Positions 34,830-45,647 of a stretch of 64,000 nt of DNA are shown one piece after another. Position 1 is the first letter of the stretch. Each line of letters opens with the position of its first letter. Made by a program: the position numbers and the translations under genes. Location: positions 47,404,921-47,468,920 of the forward strand of contig CM055110.1 in NCBI GenBank assembly GCA_029204225.1, given 5' to 3'. Source of the stretch: Diphasiastrum complanatum. Its lineage: Eukaryota > Streptophyta > Lycopodiopsida > Lycopodiales > Lycopodiaceae. A model generated the notes under the pieces. That model made no database searches, was not told the origin of the DNA, and saw only the letters and a list, made by a program, of their open reading frames with translations.

Positions 34830-35983
34830 ATGAAAGTAACTTGGATTTATTTCATGTCCTTGGAAAGTATTTTGCTTGGAACTTTGGATAACTTCAAACT
34901 TATTGTTATTATCCAAGAGAAATCAATCAAGAATAAGGAGCAATCACAAAATGAAAATAGTTTCATTTATGCTCTCATGTCAACTTATGAAGGACCATTT
35001 TGCTTTAAAGATATTTTTGTATCTCAAAGGTGGATTAAGGCAAATCTAGTTGAGTGTGATGCCTTAAAGTATAGCAAATCATGTTCTCCTTGTAAACTTA
35101 CATTGGATATGAAGTCAAGAAAATGGAAATGTCTTCATAATGTAGATTCTTTTGGTTTCAATAAGATCATGAATGGATCTTAAAGAATCATCTCAAGGTT
35201 CAAGTGTGCCAAGGATTGAGGAGGAGAGACCTTCTCAATTTGCGATTCCAAAAAGAAACTCAAAAAACATGGTTGAGCCCATATGGCTCACATTTCAAGG
35301 GAAAGAGGAGCATATCTCATGTGGTGTACATCTCATACTTACTTCTCCTATGTCATTTGATGAATCAATTTGCTTTAGTGAGATCATTGCATCTCAAAAT
35401 TGGAGTAAAGTCGTACTAGTTGAGTATGAAGTCTCTCTTCATAATATAGATGATGTTCTTAAAAGTTTGAAATTGATTTTAAATCAATTAGAAAGCAATT
35501 GGTTATTTCATCAAATGTATGCTCTTGAGTCATGCAAGAGCAAAAGTGATTTGTTCACTCATAGTTTGAAAATTTGTATTGAGCCAAATTGTAAACTCTT
35601 TATGAGAGTAAGTGAATCATCTTATAAAGACACTTATCTCCATAATGAAGTATTTAGCCTCATTGGATCTGAGATTAGCATGGTAAACAAGCATGAAGAT
35701 ATGATTCAAACACTTTGTTATTATAGCATGCATAGTCTTGCCAATTTGGATAAGTCTTCTAGATCGTGGTAACATGATGCTAGATCTTTGTGATCCTAAG
35801 AAGTCAAGAAGAAATCTTTATTTTCTCATGGAGGAGCATGCACACGAATAAGGAACAAGCCTCAAGGTCAAGCATCTACATGAAATTTGGACAGAATCAA
35901 TTTTGGAGGTGCTAGGATGGTGCAAAGCTCTCAAGTTCATCAAAGATGTCAACATCAAAGAAGCACTATCATGGATATGGTGA
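34830..35983 (+). pseudogene. Unrecognised ORF of element F, related to the ORF of element E
   Basis: Three successive frames: 34830-35183, 35173-35772, then about 35765-35983. The middle one aligns with residues 128-245 of the element E ORF (GKEEHISCGVHLILT, LESNWLFHQMYALESCKSK, FTHSLK, MRVSESSYKDTYLHNEVFSL). The last frame, with one stop, ends KDVNIKEALSWIW, matching the E terminus. The first frame holds FIYALMSTYEGPFCFKDIFVSQRWIKANLVE, resembling HLILTSPMSFDESICFSEIIASQNWSKVVLVE of the middle one, so a module of about 32 residues seems duplicated. It has no known domain and no pol motif. Similarity between elements with different LTRs argues it was once functional. Confidence 0.6.
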
Positions 35984-36110
35984 TCTCGGATCAACATCAA
36001 GCTCATTGGCTGATCTTCACACTTTTTGAACTAGCAAAGACCAATTCAGCCCATGGAGTCAAGTTCAAGATCATCATGTTTTTATCAAGCTAGATCTACC
36101 AAGCTAGATT

Positions 36111-36119
36111 CTTGAGGAG
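36111..36119 (+). other. Polypurine tract of element F
   Basis: CTTGAGGAG lies directly before the 3' LTR start TGTGAAAGATGC. Confidence 0.65.
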
Positions 36120-36632
36120 TGTGAAAGATGCAAAAATTATGCTTGGTCAAGGCCAAGTCTATGTATATAGGATGATTACACATGTGTGGAGCATGTTCCC
36201 ACATGAAAAATAGATGTAATTTTCATGTAGTACAATCATATAGCTTGTACATATAGTTTAAATCAAGTTCTATTGGCTAAAAATGCCAAAATCATGTTTT
36301 TTTAGTCATATGCCACATGGCATTAATCTAGAGATTGCATGAAGCCACATCATGAGATTAGGTGTCAAAACCCATGTGTAGAGGTCTGCTCACACGTGTG
36401 GAATAAGCTGAGGAAATCAAATTTGCACTTCTGGTAGAGTTTTTCCTAGTTCTCTACATAGAAGAAAAATAGACCAAAAGTGCTCATAATAGAAGGTTTT
36501 CTCCAAGTGTCAGTTTTGCATGATGAGTCATCTCATGACAAAGTACCCTCACACATGTGAGATTAGAGGGATGATCAATACCATGAGCTCTCACTTTTTG
36601 TATATATAGAGCCACATTTGGCCATAATTAAC
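36120..36632 (+). repeat. 3' LTR of element F (truncated)
   Basis: It matches 31675-32187 and ends abruptly at GCCATAATTAAC, where gypsy gag begins. The last 300 bp of the LTR are missing. Confidence 0.85.
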
Positions 36633-37330
36633 TGGTGCACCAAATCAACCACAGCGTATGGCCTTACCTGCTCCACCTGGGCCAGCCAATCAACAAGTGG
36701 CCTATGTAAACCTGACAACAGTGGAACCAGAGATGCAAATGCCACCTCAATCTGAGCAGCAGCAATGGTACGGACCGGATGAACCATTTATGGATCCTGC
36801 CATAAATGAATATGTTGCAACCTATGCAGCTCAAACTTAGCGTCAAGGCGGAAGAAATTACGACTGCTACGGATGCGGCGAAGGACACAAAATTGCGAAA
36901 TGTCCCTACAAGGGACAATATACATCCTTCTACCGAGAATGCGATTATGGACATTGTTTCAAGAATTGTCCATTTAAACCTGGAACCAGTGCACCTCTTA
37001 ACTTCATTGCAATACAGCAACCAGCAGTTCCAGCAGGGATGCCATCAGGTAGACACCAACTCCACGCTCCTGTGTTAGTTGTTACGCGAGCACAGAAGAA
37101 GAAGAAGTGGCTCCCTCACCACCACCATCGGTCACTGACGACCAACCCTCAACTTCCGTGCCATATCTGAATGTGAGGAAAGAAAGAAGGCAGTACCAGA
37201 AAATAAGACACTGGGTATAGAAAGCGCAAGCGGAGAGAAAAGAACAAGAAAGAGTTAATTCCACGGAACCTCCAGTTGCGTAGAACAGGAACCGTAAGTG
37301 GGCTCAAAACTAGGCACTGATCGAAAATGA
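36633..37330 (+). pseudogene. Gypsy gag C-terminal part (two zinc knuckles)
   Basis: Plus-strand frame from QPQRMALPAPPGPANQQVAYVN, parallel to residues 130-150 of the gag at 46588. After a stop at 36838 come CYGCGEGHKIAKC (intact CX2CX3HX4C) and YRECDYGHCFKNC (first Cys lost), then PGTSAPLNFIAIQ. The gag start and the first two knuckles are missing because the sequence begins at the truncated LTR-F. A frameshifted Lys- and His-rich linker leads to the protease at 37335. Confidence 0.8.
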
Positions 37331-37334
37331 TCAG

Positions 37335-38484
37335 TTGCACCAACATGAACCACCTTTTCACATGGTGGAGCCCGAGGAACCACGCACTGAAAGGCTCACA
37401 CTTTTATTGTCAAGTCGTGTTAGTTTACCACTCGGAGAACTACTGCGGATTGCACCACAAGCAAAAAGCCTTCTAGCTGAATGGGTCAAAGCGGATGAGG
37501 AGCCAATAGCGCCTGAGCCCATATATTGTATGGGCTATGAAAAAACAAGTAACGTCCTCCACATCGGAGCAGCATGGGAAAGTGAGGAATACAACATCAC
37601 TTTGCCCATCAAACACAAGAGATACGAGGATGAGGCAATACTGGTAGATGGGAGATCATGTGTCAATTTGATCTTCACTACTTTATATGGAAAATGGGGT
37701 TTTCAAGGGTTGAAGCTAGCAAGATTCGCCATCAAGATGGTAGATCAATCCTGTGTGAAACCAAAAGGTGTAGTTGCCGATATCCCTGTAAAGATAGCAG
37801 GCATGCAGTTTGTGATTACTTTTGTAGTCATGGATATACCTGAATCTCCATCTGCATACCATGTTTTACTGGGAAGACCATGGTTGAGGACTGCACAAGT
37901 AGTACACAACTGGGGTACAGGAAAACTCACCTTCGAGAACAGAGAACAGATTGTAAAGGTTGATCCAACCACATGGGAAACCTATTGCACCCAAAGCTGA
38001 TGACGGATCATCCATGACAGATCACACGATTGATCGCCCAAGGCTAGCCAAGGGAGGTCACTATGATTCAGAGATGGATGTCGTGATATGGACAGATGCA
38101 TTAGCAACTATTGACTGCCAGACATGTCAATATGAATCAGATCCAGAACCTAGTACATCTTCACCCAAAAGTTACACCATGGACACACCAATCACATTTG
38201 GAGTGAATATGATAAATGTAGCTTGGATGTCAGCGAAGCCTATTGAGATCCCAGTGGACGATGATCTAGTCCCTTGGCAACATGCTCTAAGTTATAATAA
38301 GGAGATTGAACTGACTGATGAACAAGTCCTACATCACATGGACCCAGATCATTACGAAACCAAGAAAGTACCAGCTCAATCCCCACAAAAGTCTGCTTTG
38401 GCGAAAGTCTCAAGGATCGATCCACCCAAGGCACCTGCAAATAAGAAGAATCGGTTGAAGCAACGCTACAACCAGGTGATTTGA
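37335..38484 (+). pseudogene. Gypsy protease and long protease-RT linker
   Basis: The 37335-38000 frame (221 codons) carries an aspartic-protease fold: AILVDGRSCVNLIF at the catalytic position, where retropepsins have D(S/T)G, then KGVVADIPVKIAG, FVITFVVM and LLGRPWLRTAQVVHNWGTGKL. The minus-strand copy at 44.5 kb has VDGGSGVNLIS here, so the family itself appears to use DGG rather than DSG. 37960-38484 is an acidic linker (KGGHYDSEMDVVIW, YESDPEPSTSSPKSYTMD, GVNMINVAWM, DDDLVPWQHALSYN). A third block, 38680-38886 (MLETFKNYTLDNVVIMMLQAQREPDQSQ), precedes RT. The linker has no assigned function. Confidence 0.85.
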
Positions 38485-38889
38485 TGGAGTGATCTACCCG
38501 AAGAGGCGATAGCTACAGTGGATGTTGATATTCGCAACCATGAGGCGAATGTCACGGTAGTCCCGGTGAAAGATAACAAGGATGAATCCACCAAAATGAC
38601 AAAAAAAGAGTAAAAATAAAGTGTTGGATTTCTTGAAGTCAATAAGATAGACTCAGATATATCGTCATCTTCTACACAAGTGACAGAAAATAAAAAAATG
38701 ACCAGTCGGGCTAAGATCAATATGTTGAAAGAGGAATCTCGACGAGCGCCGATTCACGAGATGCTTGAGACTTTCAAGAATTACACCTTGGACAACGTGG
38801 TAATCATGATGCTGCAAGCCCAAAGAGAACCTGATCAAAGTCAGGCACCAGCGGCACAAGTCTTTGAGAGACCTGCGCAAACATAGCCA

Positions 38890-39564
38890 ATGAATCTTGC
38901 CGAGCCAGGTGAAGAAGAAAAGATAGTGCATGTGGGAGAGCAGTTAACACCCACATAGTTCAAGAGACTACGATCATTGTTGGTGGAATATAAAGACTGT
39001 TTTGTCTGGACTTATCGTGACCTAAAGGGCATTCCACCAACAGTAGTCCAACACACCATACCCTTGGTGGACGGAGCAGTCCCCAAGGTAAGCCGTTATT
39101 ACCGCTGCAACTTGAACTATACTGAGCTGATCAAGCAGGAGTTGCAGAAGCTGATGGTGCAGATTTCATCTATGAAATCGAGCACACGGAATGGGTATCA
39201 CCGATAGTTATGATACCCAAGAAGAACGGCAAAATGCGGATTTGTGTGAATCTGAAGGCGCTAAATGCAGTCACCAAAAAAGATCATTTTCCTTTACCAT
39301 TTACGGAAAGTGTCCTCGACAGAATAGCCGGCATCGAGGCCTACAGTTTTCTAGACGGCTTCAGCGGCAGCAACCAGTTGAAGATAGCCCCCCAGGACCA
39401 GCACAAGACAACATTTGCCACGGAATGGGGAACCTATGCCTATAAAGTGATGCCATTCGGACTTTGCAATTCCCCAAGCACCTTCCAGCAAGTCATGCAG
39501 ACGACATTCAAAGATTATCTGCAAAAAATTTTGGAAATTTTTTTGGACGATCTGTGCGTGCATG
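38890..39564 (+). pseudogene. Gypsy reverse transcriptase, N-terminal and palm part (interrupted)
   Basis: From about 38900 the frame gives EYKDCFVWTYRDLKGIPP, HTIPLVDGAVPKVSRYYR, a frame change, then 39210-39564: IPKKNGKMRICVNLKALNAVTKKDHFPLPF, FLDGFSGSNQLKIAPQDQHKTTF, VMPFGLCNSPSTFQQVM. It ends with the active-site motif FLDDLCVH (equivalent of YVDD). Directly after CVH the coding sequence is cut by the long-TIR element at 39565 and resumes at 45651 with GPNSKHLSNLERVL. RT type is Ty3/gypsy, and the sequence is unlike chromovirus RT. Confidence 0.9.
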
Positions 39565-40090
39565 AGGGCCCTTTTTGGACTCAAAAAGGGCCTCTTCACT
39601 AATTATAATTAGTGTTAATGACGCCATGTGTACCAATGAGAGAGTGACAATTGAGATGGAATGGTCCATATGACATGGCACAATCAATGGTGTAAATTGA
39701 ATCTCCAAATTCTAACCCAACCACTAACTCTCCTTTAACTCTACTTCTATAGCCCATACTAATGATGATATGATAAGGCTCAAGTTTAAAATTTACATGA
39801 AAAACTCTCTGTTTTTTCAAGGACTTCAAAACGGCTTTTTATTAGTTAGAATGGGACAAAAGGCGGCCCAATAATTCTTTGGGCCCCCATTTTGAAAAAA
39901 AGATATAAAAAAAAATGGGGGGAGGGCTATGAGAGTACAATCCCCCCTCCCCCCACCCTTGTACCTTAAAACAACCACCCACTCCCCCCCCCACCCCCGC
40001 TCCCTTGTACCTTCTCCCCTCCCCGACTCGATGGCCGCTCCCCACACCCCGGACCGTTGGACCCCTTTGGGGCGCGGGGCCTGGATTGCG
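39565..40090. repeat. Left terminal inverted repeat of the composite element
   Basis: It matches 45198-45647 in inverse orientation. Shared blocks include CTTCAAAACGGCTTTTTATTAGTTAGAATG, TTTGGGCCCCCATTTTG, an A-run with ATGGGGGGAGGG, ATGAGAGTACA, CTTGTACCT, GGCCGCTCCCCAC and CTGGATTGC. The outermost bases form a hairpin by themselves (GGCCCTTTTTG and CAAAAAGGGCC around GACT). Confidence 0.85.
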
Positions 40091-40221
40091 ACAAGTTGTG
40101 CGAGAGATCACTTCTTGCGAGAGTTGAACCCTTGCAGACAGCCTGAACCCTCGCAGAACCTTTGCATAGTAGTCAAATCACCTTTGGACTCTCGCAGACT
40201 TCCTTGAGGTCTTAGAATTTT

Positions 40222-42054
40222 GTGAAGAAGGTGCCTGCCAAAATTTGGGTGGAACTGAATGAGGGACAGTGGATTTCACCTAATACGCACTCTAAGTTCC
40301 GCTATGTAAGGGCTGAATTCGAGTCATTTGTCACCTTTGCTAGCGAAGCTCTGTCAAAATTTATACTAAAATTACCAAGTTCTCCATTTGCGACCAAACT
40401 TCCTACCAGCTATCATCCGATCATACTGGTATTCCACAAGTCGTCGGGGCTGATACAACACAAGCCCCTATCAGTGCCAGTGTACCAGCTGCTCCTATAG
40501 ACCTAAAGACGGCATACCAGACTCTAGGAAAATACAGCCTGGATGTGGTAGCGGCCATTCTAGAAAGCTGGGTACTACACCTGGCGATGAGTAACACACA
40601 ACTGCGAGCAGACCTCACCAAGCTGCAGCACGAACTGATTCTAATGCACCAACATGAACAAGAAGGGCACCAGGAGATTTCCAAGCTACAACAGAAGGAG
40701 GAGGGCCTCAATAAATATATCCAAAGCCTCTCCAAAGCGCTGACAGAGGCCTCCACAAAGGTGCGGGAGCTTCAATCCGAAGCGTCCCAAAGGCTTGCTC
40801 TCATCCAGACGCAACTAAACCTTTTGAAAGTAGAGAATACGTGCCTGGGGACGGAGGTCAAAGCCCTACAAGATGAAAAGCTCGCCTGGTTAGCTCAACC
40901 TACACCAGACTCAAGGCCGCTTTCTCAATCAGAAATAAATCTTCTTCGGCATCAGGTGCAGGTTTATAGCCAAACCTTAAACAGCTACCAGACAGAGTTC
41001 AACAAACATCAGACAAGCGCAACTCACGAGCTCACCCAGGCCAAGCAAGCCCTCAAGGCATGCCAAAAATTCATGGACACAAAGGCCCAGCCCACCCCCG
41101 TGGTAATTCCACCGCCACCAATTTTTTACGCTACATAGGCCAGTACCAACCAAGACCAAAGCCAACATGCAACAGGGGGATTTAACCAAGATCAAGGGCA
41201 AACAGATACGGCTGCTGAGACGCGAGATCAGGGCCAAGGCGCAGATACCAGCCAAAGCCAAGCCACATCATCCAGAGGTCTGCGAGAAAATCAACGAATT
41301 CTTATCAAAGTATCCCCACGAGTCATCAAGAGACGGCAGGCAGATTTTATTTTCAGCTCAGACCATAAAGGACAAAGAACTGCAAGCACTACCCGCCCTC
41401 CACCCACAACCAGAGTGGCGCCAACAGTTGTTCGAAAGAGACCATGCAGCCATCAGGGCCGACGTGACGAGTCCACAACAATTACGGGTGAACGCGCACT
41501 TCCTGTCATGTACACGAAGATCCAAATGGGCGGAATGTGACACCCATCTGGACAAGATCACATTTTAAAATTTTAATTGGCCGATCATCCACTCAACATA
41601 TGGGTGGACTACAGATGCTCTCACCGCATTTGCAAACCATTATATCAATTGTCCTGATCCCACAGTCTGCACGACAGCCACTTATGCCTAGGACTTAGAA
41701 CATCTAATGGGGATCGAGACTAAATGGGACAATTTTCTCCCATCCATATTCTTTGACGTTAATAAGGCGCTAACTTCAGACAAAGTCGAAGATCAGCTGC
41801 CAATCGCTCGTGTGTATTAACGAGTTGCGATTTTGGACGATCCATGGACATGCAGATTCCAAACCTGGGTCGACCAAGATTGGCTGCGAGGAGTCCACAA
41901 GTCCCTTCACACGCCCAAGGACTTGAAGGAACTGGACCGCCTCAACTTTATGGAGGACGTCACTGCCTACCTGATCCAGCAAAGGCGGCGAAGAAAATGC
42001 TATACTAAACCGGCAGAGTGCCGAGGGACCGGCACTACTTCAGGCCGTGGGTCC
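40222..42054 (+). pseudogene. Gypsy additional ORF: long coiled coil plus conserved C-terminal region
   Basis: It sits immediately before a gypsy LTR, so between pol and the 3' LTR. Frames: 40222-40500 (N-terminus), about 40440-41138 (197 codons or more of Gln/Lys/Glu/Leu-rich heptads, almost certainly coiled coil, ending in PTPVVIPPPP), then 41167-42054 with three stops (YPHESSRDGRQILF, PQPEWRQQLFERD, GWTTDALTAFANHY, DKVEDQLPIARVY, TWVDQDWLRGVHKSLHTPKDLKELDRL, CRGTGTTSGRG). Diverged copies exist at 27010-27600, 23140-24068 and 52752-52915. Plant gypsy elements of the Athila and Tat groups can carry extra ORFs in this position; whether this is related is unknown. There is no membrane segment typical of an envelope protein. 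Confidence 0.65.
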
Positions 42055-42818
42055 TGTTGGGGGTATTCCCAACAAAGTGTAAATAAATAAAATCATCCAA
42101 AAAAATGTGTTGCGAGGGCATGGCATCCTGCGTGTATAAGCCCATGGCCCAATGAGCACGCAAGTGAAGTTGCAAATAAAATAATAGACTTGGGCCCTTT
42201 GTAATTAAAATAAAACTTGAGGCCCAAAGTCAATTCTAAACTTAGAGTTGGGTCCAATTTTGGACTCACATGAATCTTGTGATTTTCAATGTACTTTTTG
42301 TGGACCCTTGGATCAAGTTGGGTCCAAGATGAATGGATAGGATCAATGTGAATATTAGCCAATAGGATTGAGGGGCAAGGGCCTTTCCCATTTTATAAAA
42401 ACTCACCATTTGTACACTATTTTCATGCTTAATAGAGAGGAGGAGACTCTACCATTTGGAGAGCTCAAGCATCCTCATTTGCTAATCAATCTTGCTTATG
42501 CTATTGTTGTGATTGCTTGTTATTTTTCTTTCCCATGCTTTTTGGTTATGCTAATCAAGGTTTTTCCATAAGCAATGACATTGAGCATTTGAGCTAACCT
42601 CCATCTCATCTCTCTCTCTTTCTCTCTTCTCTTCTCTCCTCCTCTCCCTTTCTATTCCTTTCCTTCACCCAAATCATGATGAATGTTAGTGTAGAGGAGT
42701 AGAGTTAAGGGAGAGTAGTGTTAGTGGTGAATAGAGCTAGGGAGGAAGTAGGAAACTAACTAAATTTAGCATCTATGCATAGTTAGGTACCTATCCAGAG
42801 ATCTAACCCTTGTTGACA
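42055..42818 (+). repeat. Gypsy LTR (family LTR-Y, 764 bp)
   Basis: It starts TGTTGGGGGTATTCCCAAC and ends CCTTGTTGACA. The first part matches 47965-47396 in inverse orientation and the last part matches 13671-13983. It includes a CT-rich tract at 42610-42665. On its right it meets oppositely oriented integrase, not a primer site, so it is a 3' LTR or a recombined LTR. Confidence 0.8.
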
Positions 42819-42839
42819 AGCGGGAGGGCTATACTACGC

Positions 42840-43330
42840 AAGATCTTCGACACTACAAGGACCTTGATGGTCTCATTGAAGAAATGACTCCCGTGATCGC
42901 TGACTATCTCCATCGGACACCCAAAGCGCACAATGATATTTTCATAGAGAAACTTGACAGTTCTCCTAGCATCAGCTACTCTTTTGGCCTTGGCTTCGAC
43001 CCACTTGATGAGGTAGTCGGTGGACACGATTATGTATTGAGCTTGGGTACTTCTTGCTGTAGGGTGAATTGGACCAATGTAATCCAATCCCCACTTTTCA
43101 AATGGTTCTTGGGCTAAGACCGGGTGCTTAAGGTCATAATTCAATCTCGTTGGTCTCCTTGCCCTTTGGCACACATCGTATTTTCTCAAGTATTCCTGTG
43201 TATCCTTATGAATCGTTGGCCACCAGCATTCTGATTGCAAAATCTTGCGAACTGTAATATCGGATGCAAAATGGCCCCCACCCATGCCTTCATGTGAAAG
43301 TGAAATGATTTGGGTGGCCTCATGAGGAAG
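42840..43330 (-). pseudogene. Gypsy integrase fragment
   Basis: The minus strand encodes a zinc-binding N-terminus (GHFASDITVRKILQSECWWPTIHKD, then YDVCQRARRP, one Cys of the HHCC set lost). The catalytic core follows with WGLDYIGPI and VSDHGSHFFNETI, giving the first two acidic residues. The third (Glu) is lost by truncation near 42860. It is joined upstream, without RT or RNase H, to the protease linker. Confidence 0.85.
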
Positions 43331-44935
43331 AATACGATCTTTTCTTCTTCACCTCGCTCGGCAAGGTTCATGGGTTGCGTTCGCGTAGGTCCTTTAAAGA
43401 CTTGTTCCGCTGGTGTCTGACTTTGATCAGGTTCTCGTTGGGCTTGCAACATCATAATTACCACGTCATCCAAGGTATAATTATTGAAGGTCTCAAGCAT
43501 CTCATGAACTGGTGCTCGTCGAGATTCCTCTTTCATCATACTGATCTTAGCCCAACTAGTCATCTTTTGATTTTCCGTCATCTGAGAAGAGGATGATGTT
43601 GTATCAGAGTTCATCCTAATTGACTTCAAGGAATCCAACACCTTCTTTTTGCCGCTTTTTGTCATCTCGATGGATCTGTCCTTGTTGTCTTTCTTCAGAA
43701 CTGGTGTGACATTCGTCTCATGGTTGTGAATATCAACATCCACTATAGCTATAGCTTCTTCAGGTCCATCAGATCACTTGGTTGTAGAGTTGTCTCAACT
43801 GATTCTTGCTCATAGGTGCCCTTGGTAGATCTATCCTTGAAACTTTTGCCATAGTAGATTTTTGCAGTGGTTGAGCTGGTACTTTTTTATTTCCGTAATG
43901 ATCTGGGTCCATGTGCTGTAGGACCTGCTCATCAGTTAGCTCGGTCTGCTTGTTATAAGTTAGAGCATGTTGCCAAGGGACTAAATCATCATCCACTGGG
44001 TTCTCAATAGATTCTGCTGACAACCATGCTACGTTTATCATATTCACTCCGAATGTAATTGGTGTATCCATGGTGTAACACTTGGGTGAAGATGTGCTGG
44101 GTCCAGAATCTGATTCGTATTGACATGCTTGGCAGTCAATCGTTGCTAATGCATCCATCCATCTCACGACATCCGTCTTCGAATCGTAGTGACCACCCTT
44201 GGCTTGCCTTGGGCGATCTATCATGTGATCTATCATGGATGATCCGTCATCAGCCTTGGGTGCAAGTGGTTTCACCACCCATGTGATTGGATCGACCTTT
44301 ACAACCTACTCTTTGTTCTCAAAGGTGAGTTTTCTCGTACCCCAGTTGTGTACTACTTGTACAGTTCTCAACTATGGTCTTCTCAGTAAAACACGATATG
44401 CAAATGGAGATTCAGGTATATCCATTACTACAAAGGTGATTACAAACTGCATGTTTGTTATTTTTACAAGGATATTGGCAACCACACCCTTCGGTTTTAC
44501 ACATGATTGATCCGCTAGCTTGATGGCAAATCTTGTTGGTTTCAATCCCTGTAAACTCCACTTTTGGTACAAAGTAGTGGATATCAAATTAACACCTGAT
44601 CCTCCATCTACTATTGTTGCCTCATCCTCGAATCTCTTGTGTTTGATTGGCAGGGTGATGTTGTGTTCCTCACTCTCCCATGCTGCTCCAATGTGGAGGA
44701 CATTACTAGTCTCTTTGTAGCCCATACAGTATATGGGCTCTAGCGCTACTGGCTCCGTGTCCGCTTTGGCCCATTCAGCCAAAAGGCTTTTAGCTTGTGG
44801 CGTAATCCGGAGTAATTCCCTGAGGGGTAAACTAACACGGCTCGCCAGTAGGCTTGTGAGCCTTTCAGTGGGCGGTTCCTTGGGCTCCACCATGTGGAAA
44901 GGTGGTTCATGATGATGCAATCGATCGTTCTGATT
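43186..44935 (-). pseudogene. Gypsy protease and linker (second copy, minus strand)
   Basis: 44920-44372 is the protease (HHEPPFHMVEPKEPPTERL, ATIVDGGSGVNLISTTLY, KGVVANILVKI, FVITFVVMDIPESPFAYRVLL). 44278-43769 is the acidic linker (KGGHYDSKTDVVRW, YTMDTPITFGVNMINVAWL, DDLVPWQHALTYN). 43743-43186 continues (MLETFNNYTLDDVVIMMLQAQREPDQSQ) and then jumps to integrase with RT and RNase H deleted. By eye it is close to 37335-38886, so both are recent members of one family. Homology to the 37-kb copy ends exactly where the telomere-like motif begins (44940). Confidence 0.85.
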
Positions 44936-44947
44936 AGTGCACTAAAT

Positions 44948-44973
44948 CCTAAACCCTAAACCCTAAACCCCCC
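44948..44973. repeat. Short telomere-like repeat (three CCCTAAA units)
   Basis: CCTAAACCCTAAACCCTAAA followed by a C run, at the inner border of the right TIR region. CCCTAAA is the usual plant telomere unit. Three units are too few to imply a telomere. Confidence 0.8.
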
Positions 44974-45036
44974 TCCCACTTCAAATGGGTTTTAATGTTT
45001 CGGGAGGAGGGGCTTTTTTTAAATAGATGGACGCAC

Positions 45037-45140
45037 CTACCACGCGCCCACCCCCGCCAACTACTCGACGTGGGCAGGAGCGCGCTCCTGCCCACGTCGA
45101 GCAGCTGACAAGGGTGGGCACGCGGTGGGTGCTTCCACAC
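45037..45140. repeat. Large palindrome (perfect 38-bp core)
   Basis: 45064-45101 is a perfect inverted repeat with no spacer, 19-bp arms starting CTCGACGTGGGCAGGAGCG. With two mismatches per arm it reaches 45058-45107, and weaker symmetry (GCCCACCC on the left, GGGTGGGC on the right) extends to about 45037-45140. It is GC-rich in an AT-rich window. Confidence 0.9.
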
Positions 45141-45197
45141 ATCAAAGGCCCCCTCCCCTCTATGTCATTCACTTCATTGCGGGAGGGGGTGCCATTT

Positions 45198-45647
45198 GCA
45201 ATCCAGAGGGAGGGCTCCGAAGGGGGGCAGGGCCTGGAGGGTGGGGAGCGGCCAGCGCGTCAGGGGATGTACAAGGGAGGGGGAGGTACAAGGGAGGGAG
45301 ATGTACTCTCATCTCCCTCCCCCCATTTTTTTTTTTAAATTTTTTTTTCAAAATGGGGGCCCAAAGAAATATTGGGTCTCATTTTCTCTCATTCTAACTA
45401 ATAAAAAGCCGTTTTGAAGGCTTTGAAAAAATGGAGAGTTTATATTGGATATAATATTTTAGGCTAGATTAAAATTTTATGTCCTTGTGATATTATACTA
45501 GGTTCAAGTGCAGCCTATAAAAATCTGACCTAACCCATGATAAACCCTAGGTGAACTGCCACATAGGATGATTAATGAGTTAATTAATCCTAATTAGCAA
45601 ACATGTTTAGGCAAGGAAGAGGCCCTTTTGGAACTCAAAAAGGGCCC
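45198..45647. repeat. Right terminal inverted repeat of the composite element
   Basis: Inverse partner of 39565-40090, about 90 bp shorter through internal indels. It ends AAAAAGGGCCCT at 45648 and is followed by AA and TGCATG. Confidence 0.85.

Noticed and set aside
44948-44973. Telomere or chromosome end
   Set aside because: Only three units, with ordinary retrotransposon sequence on both sides.
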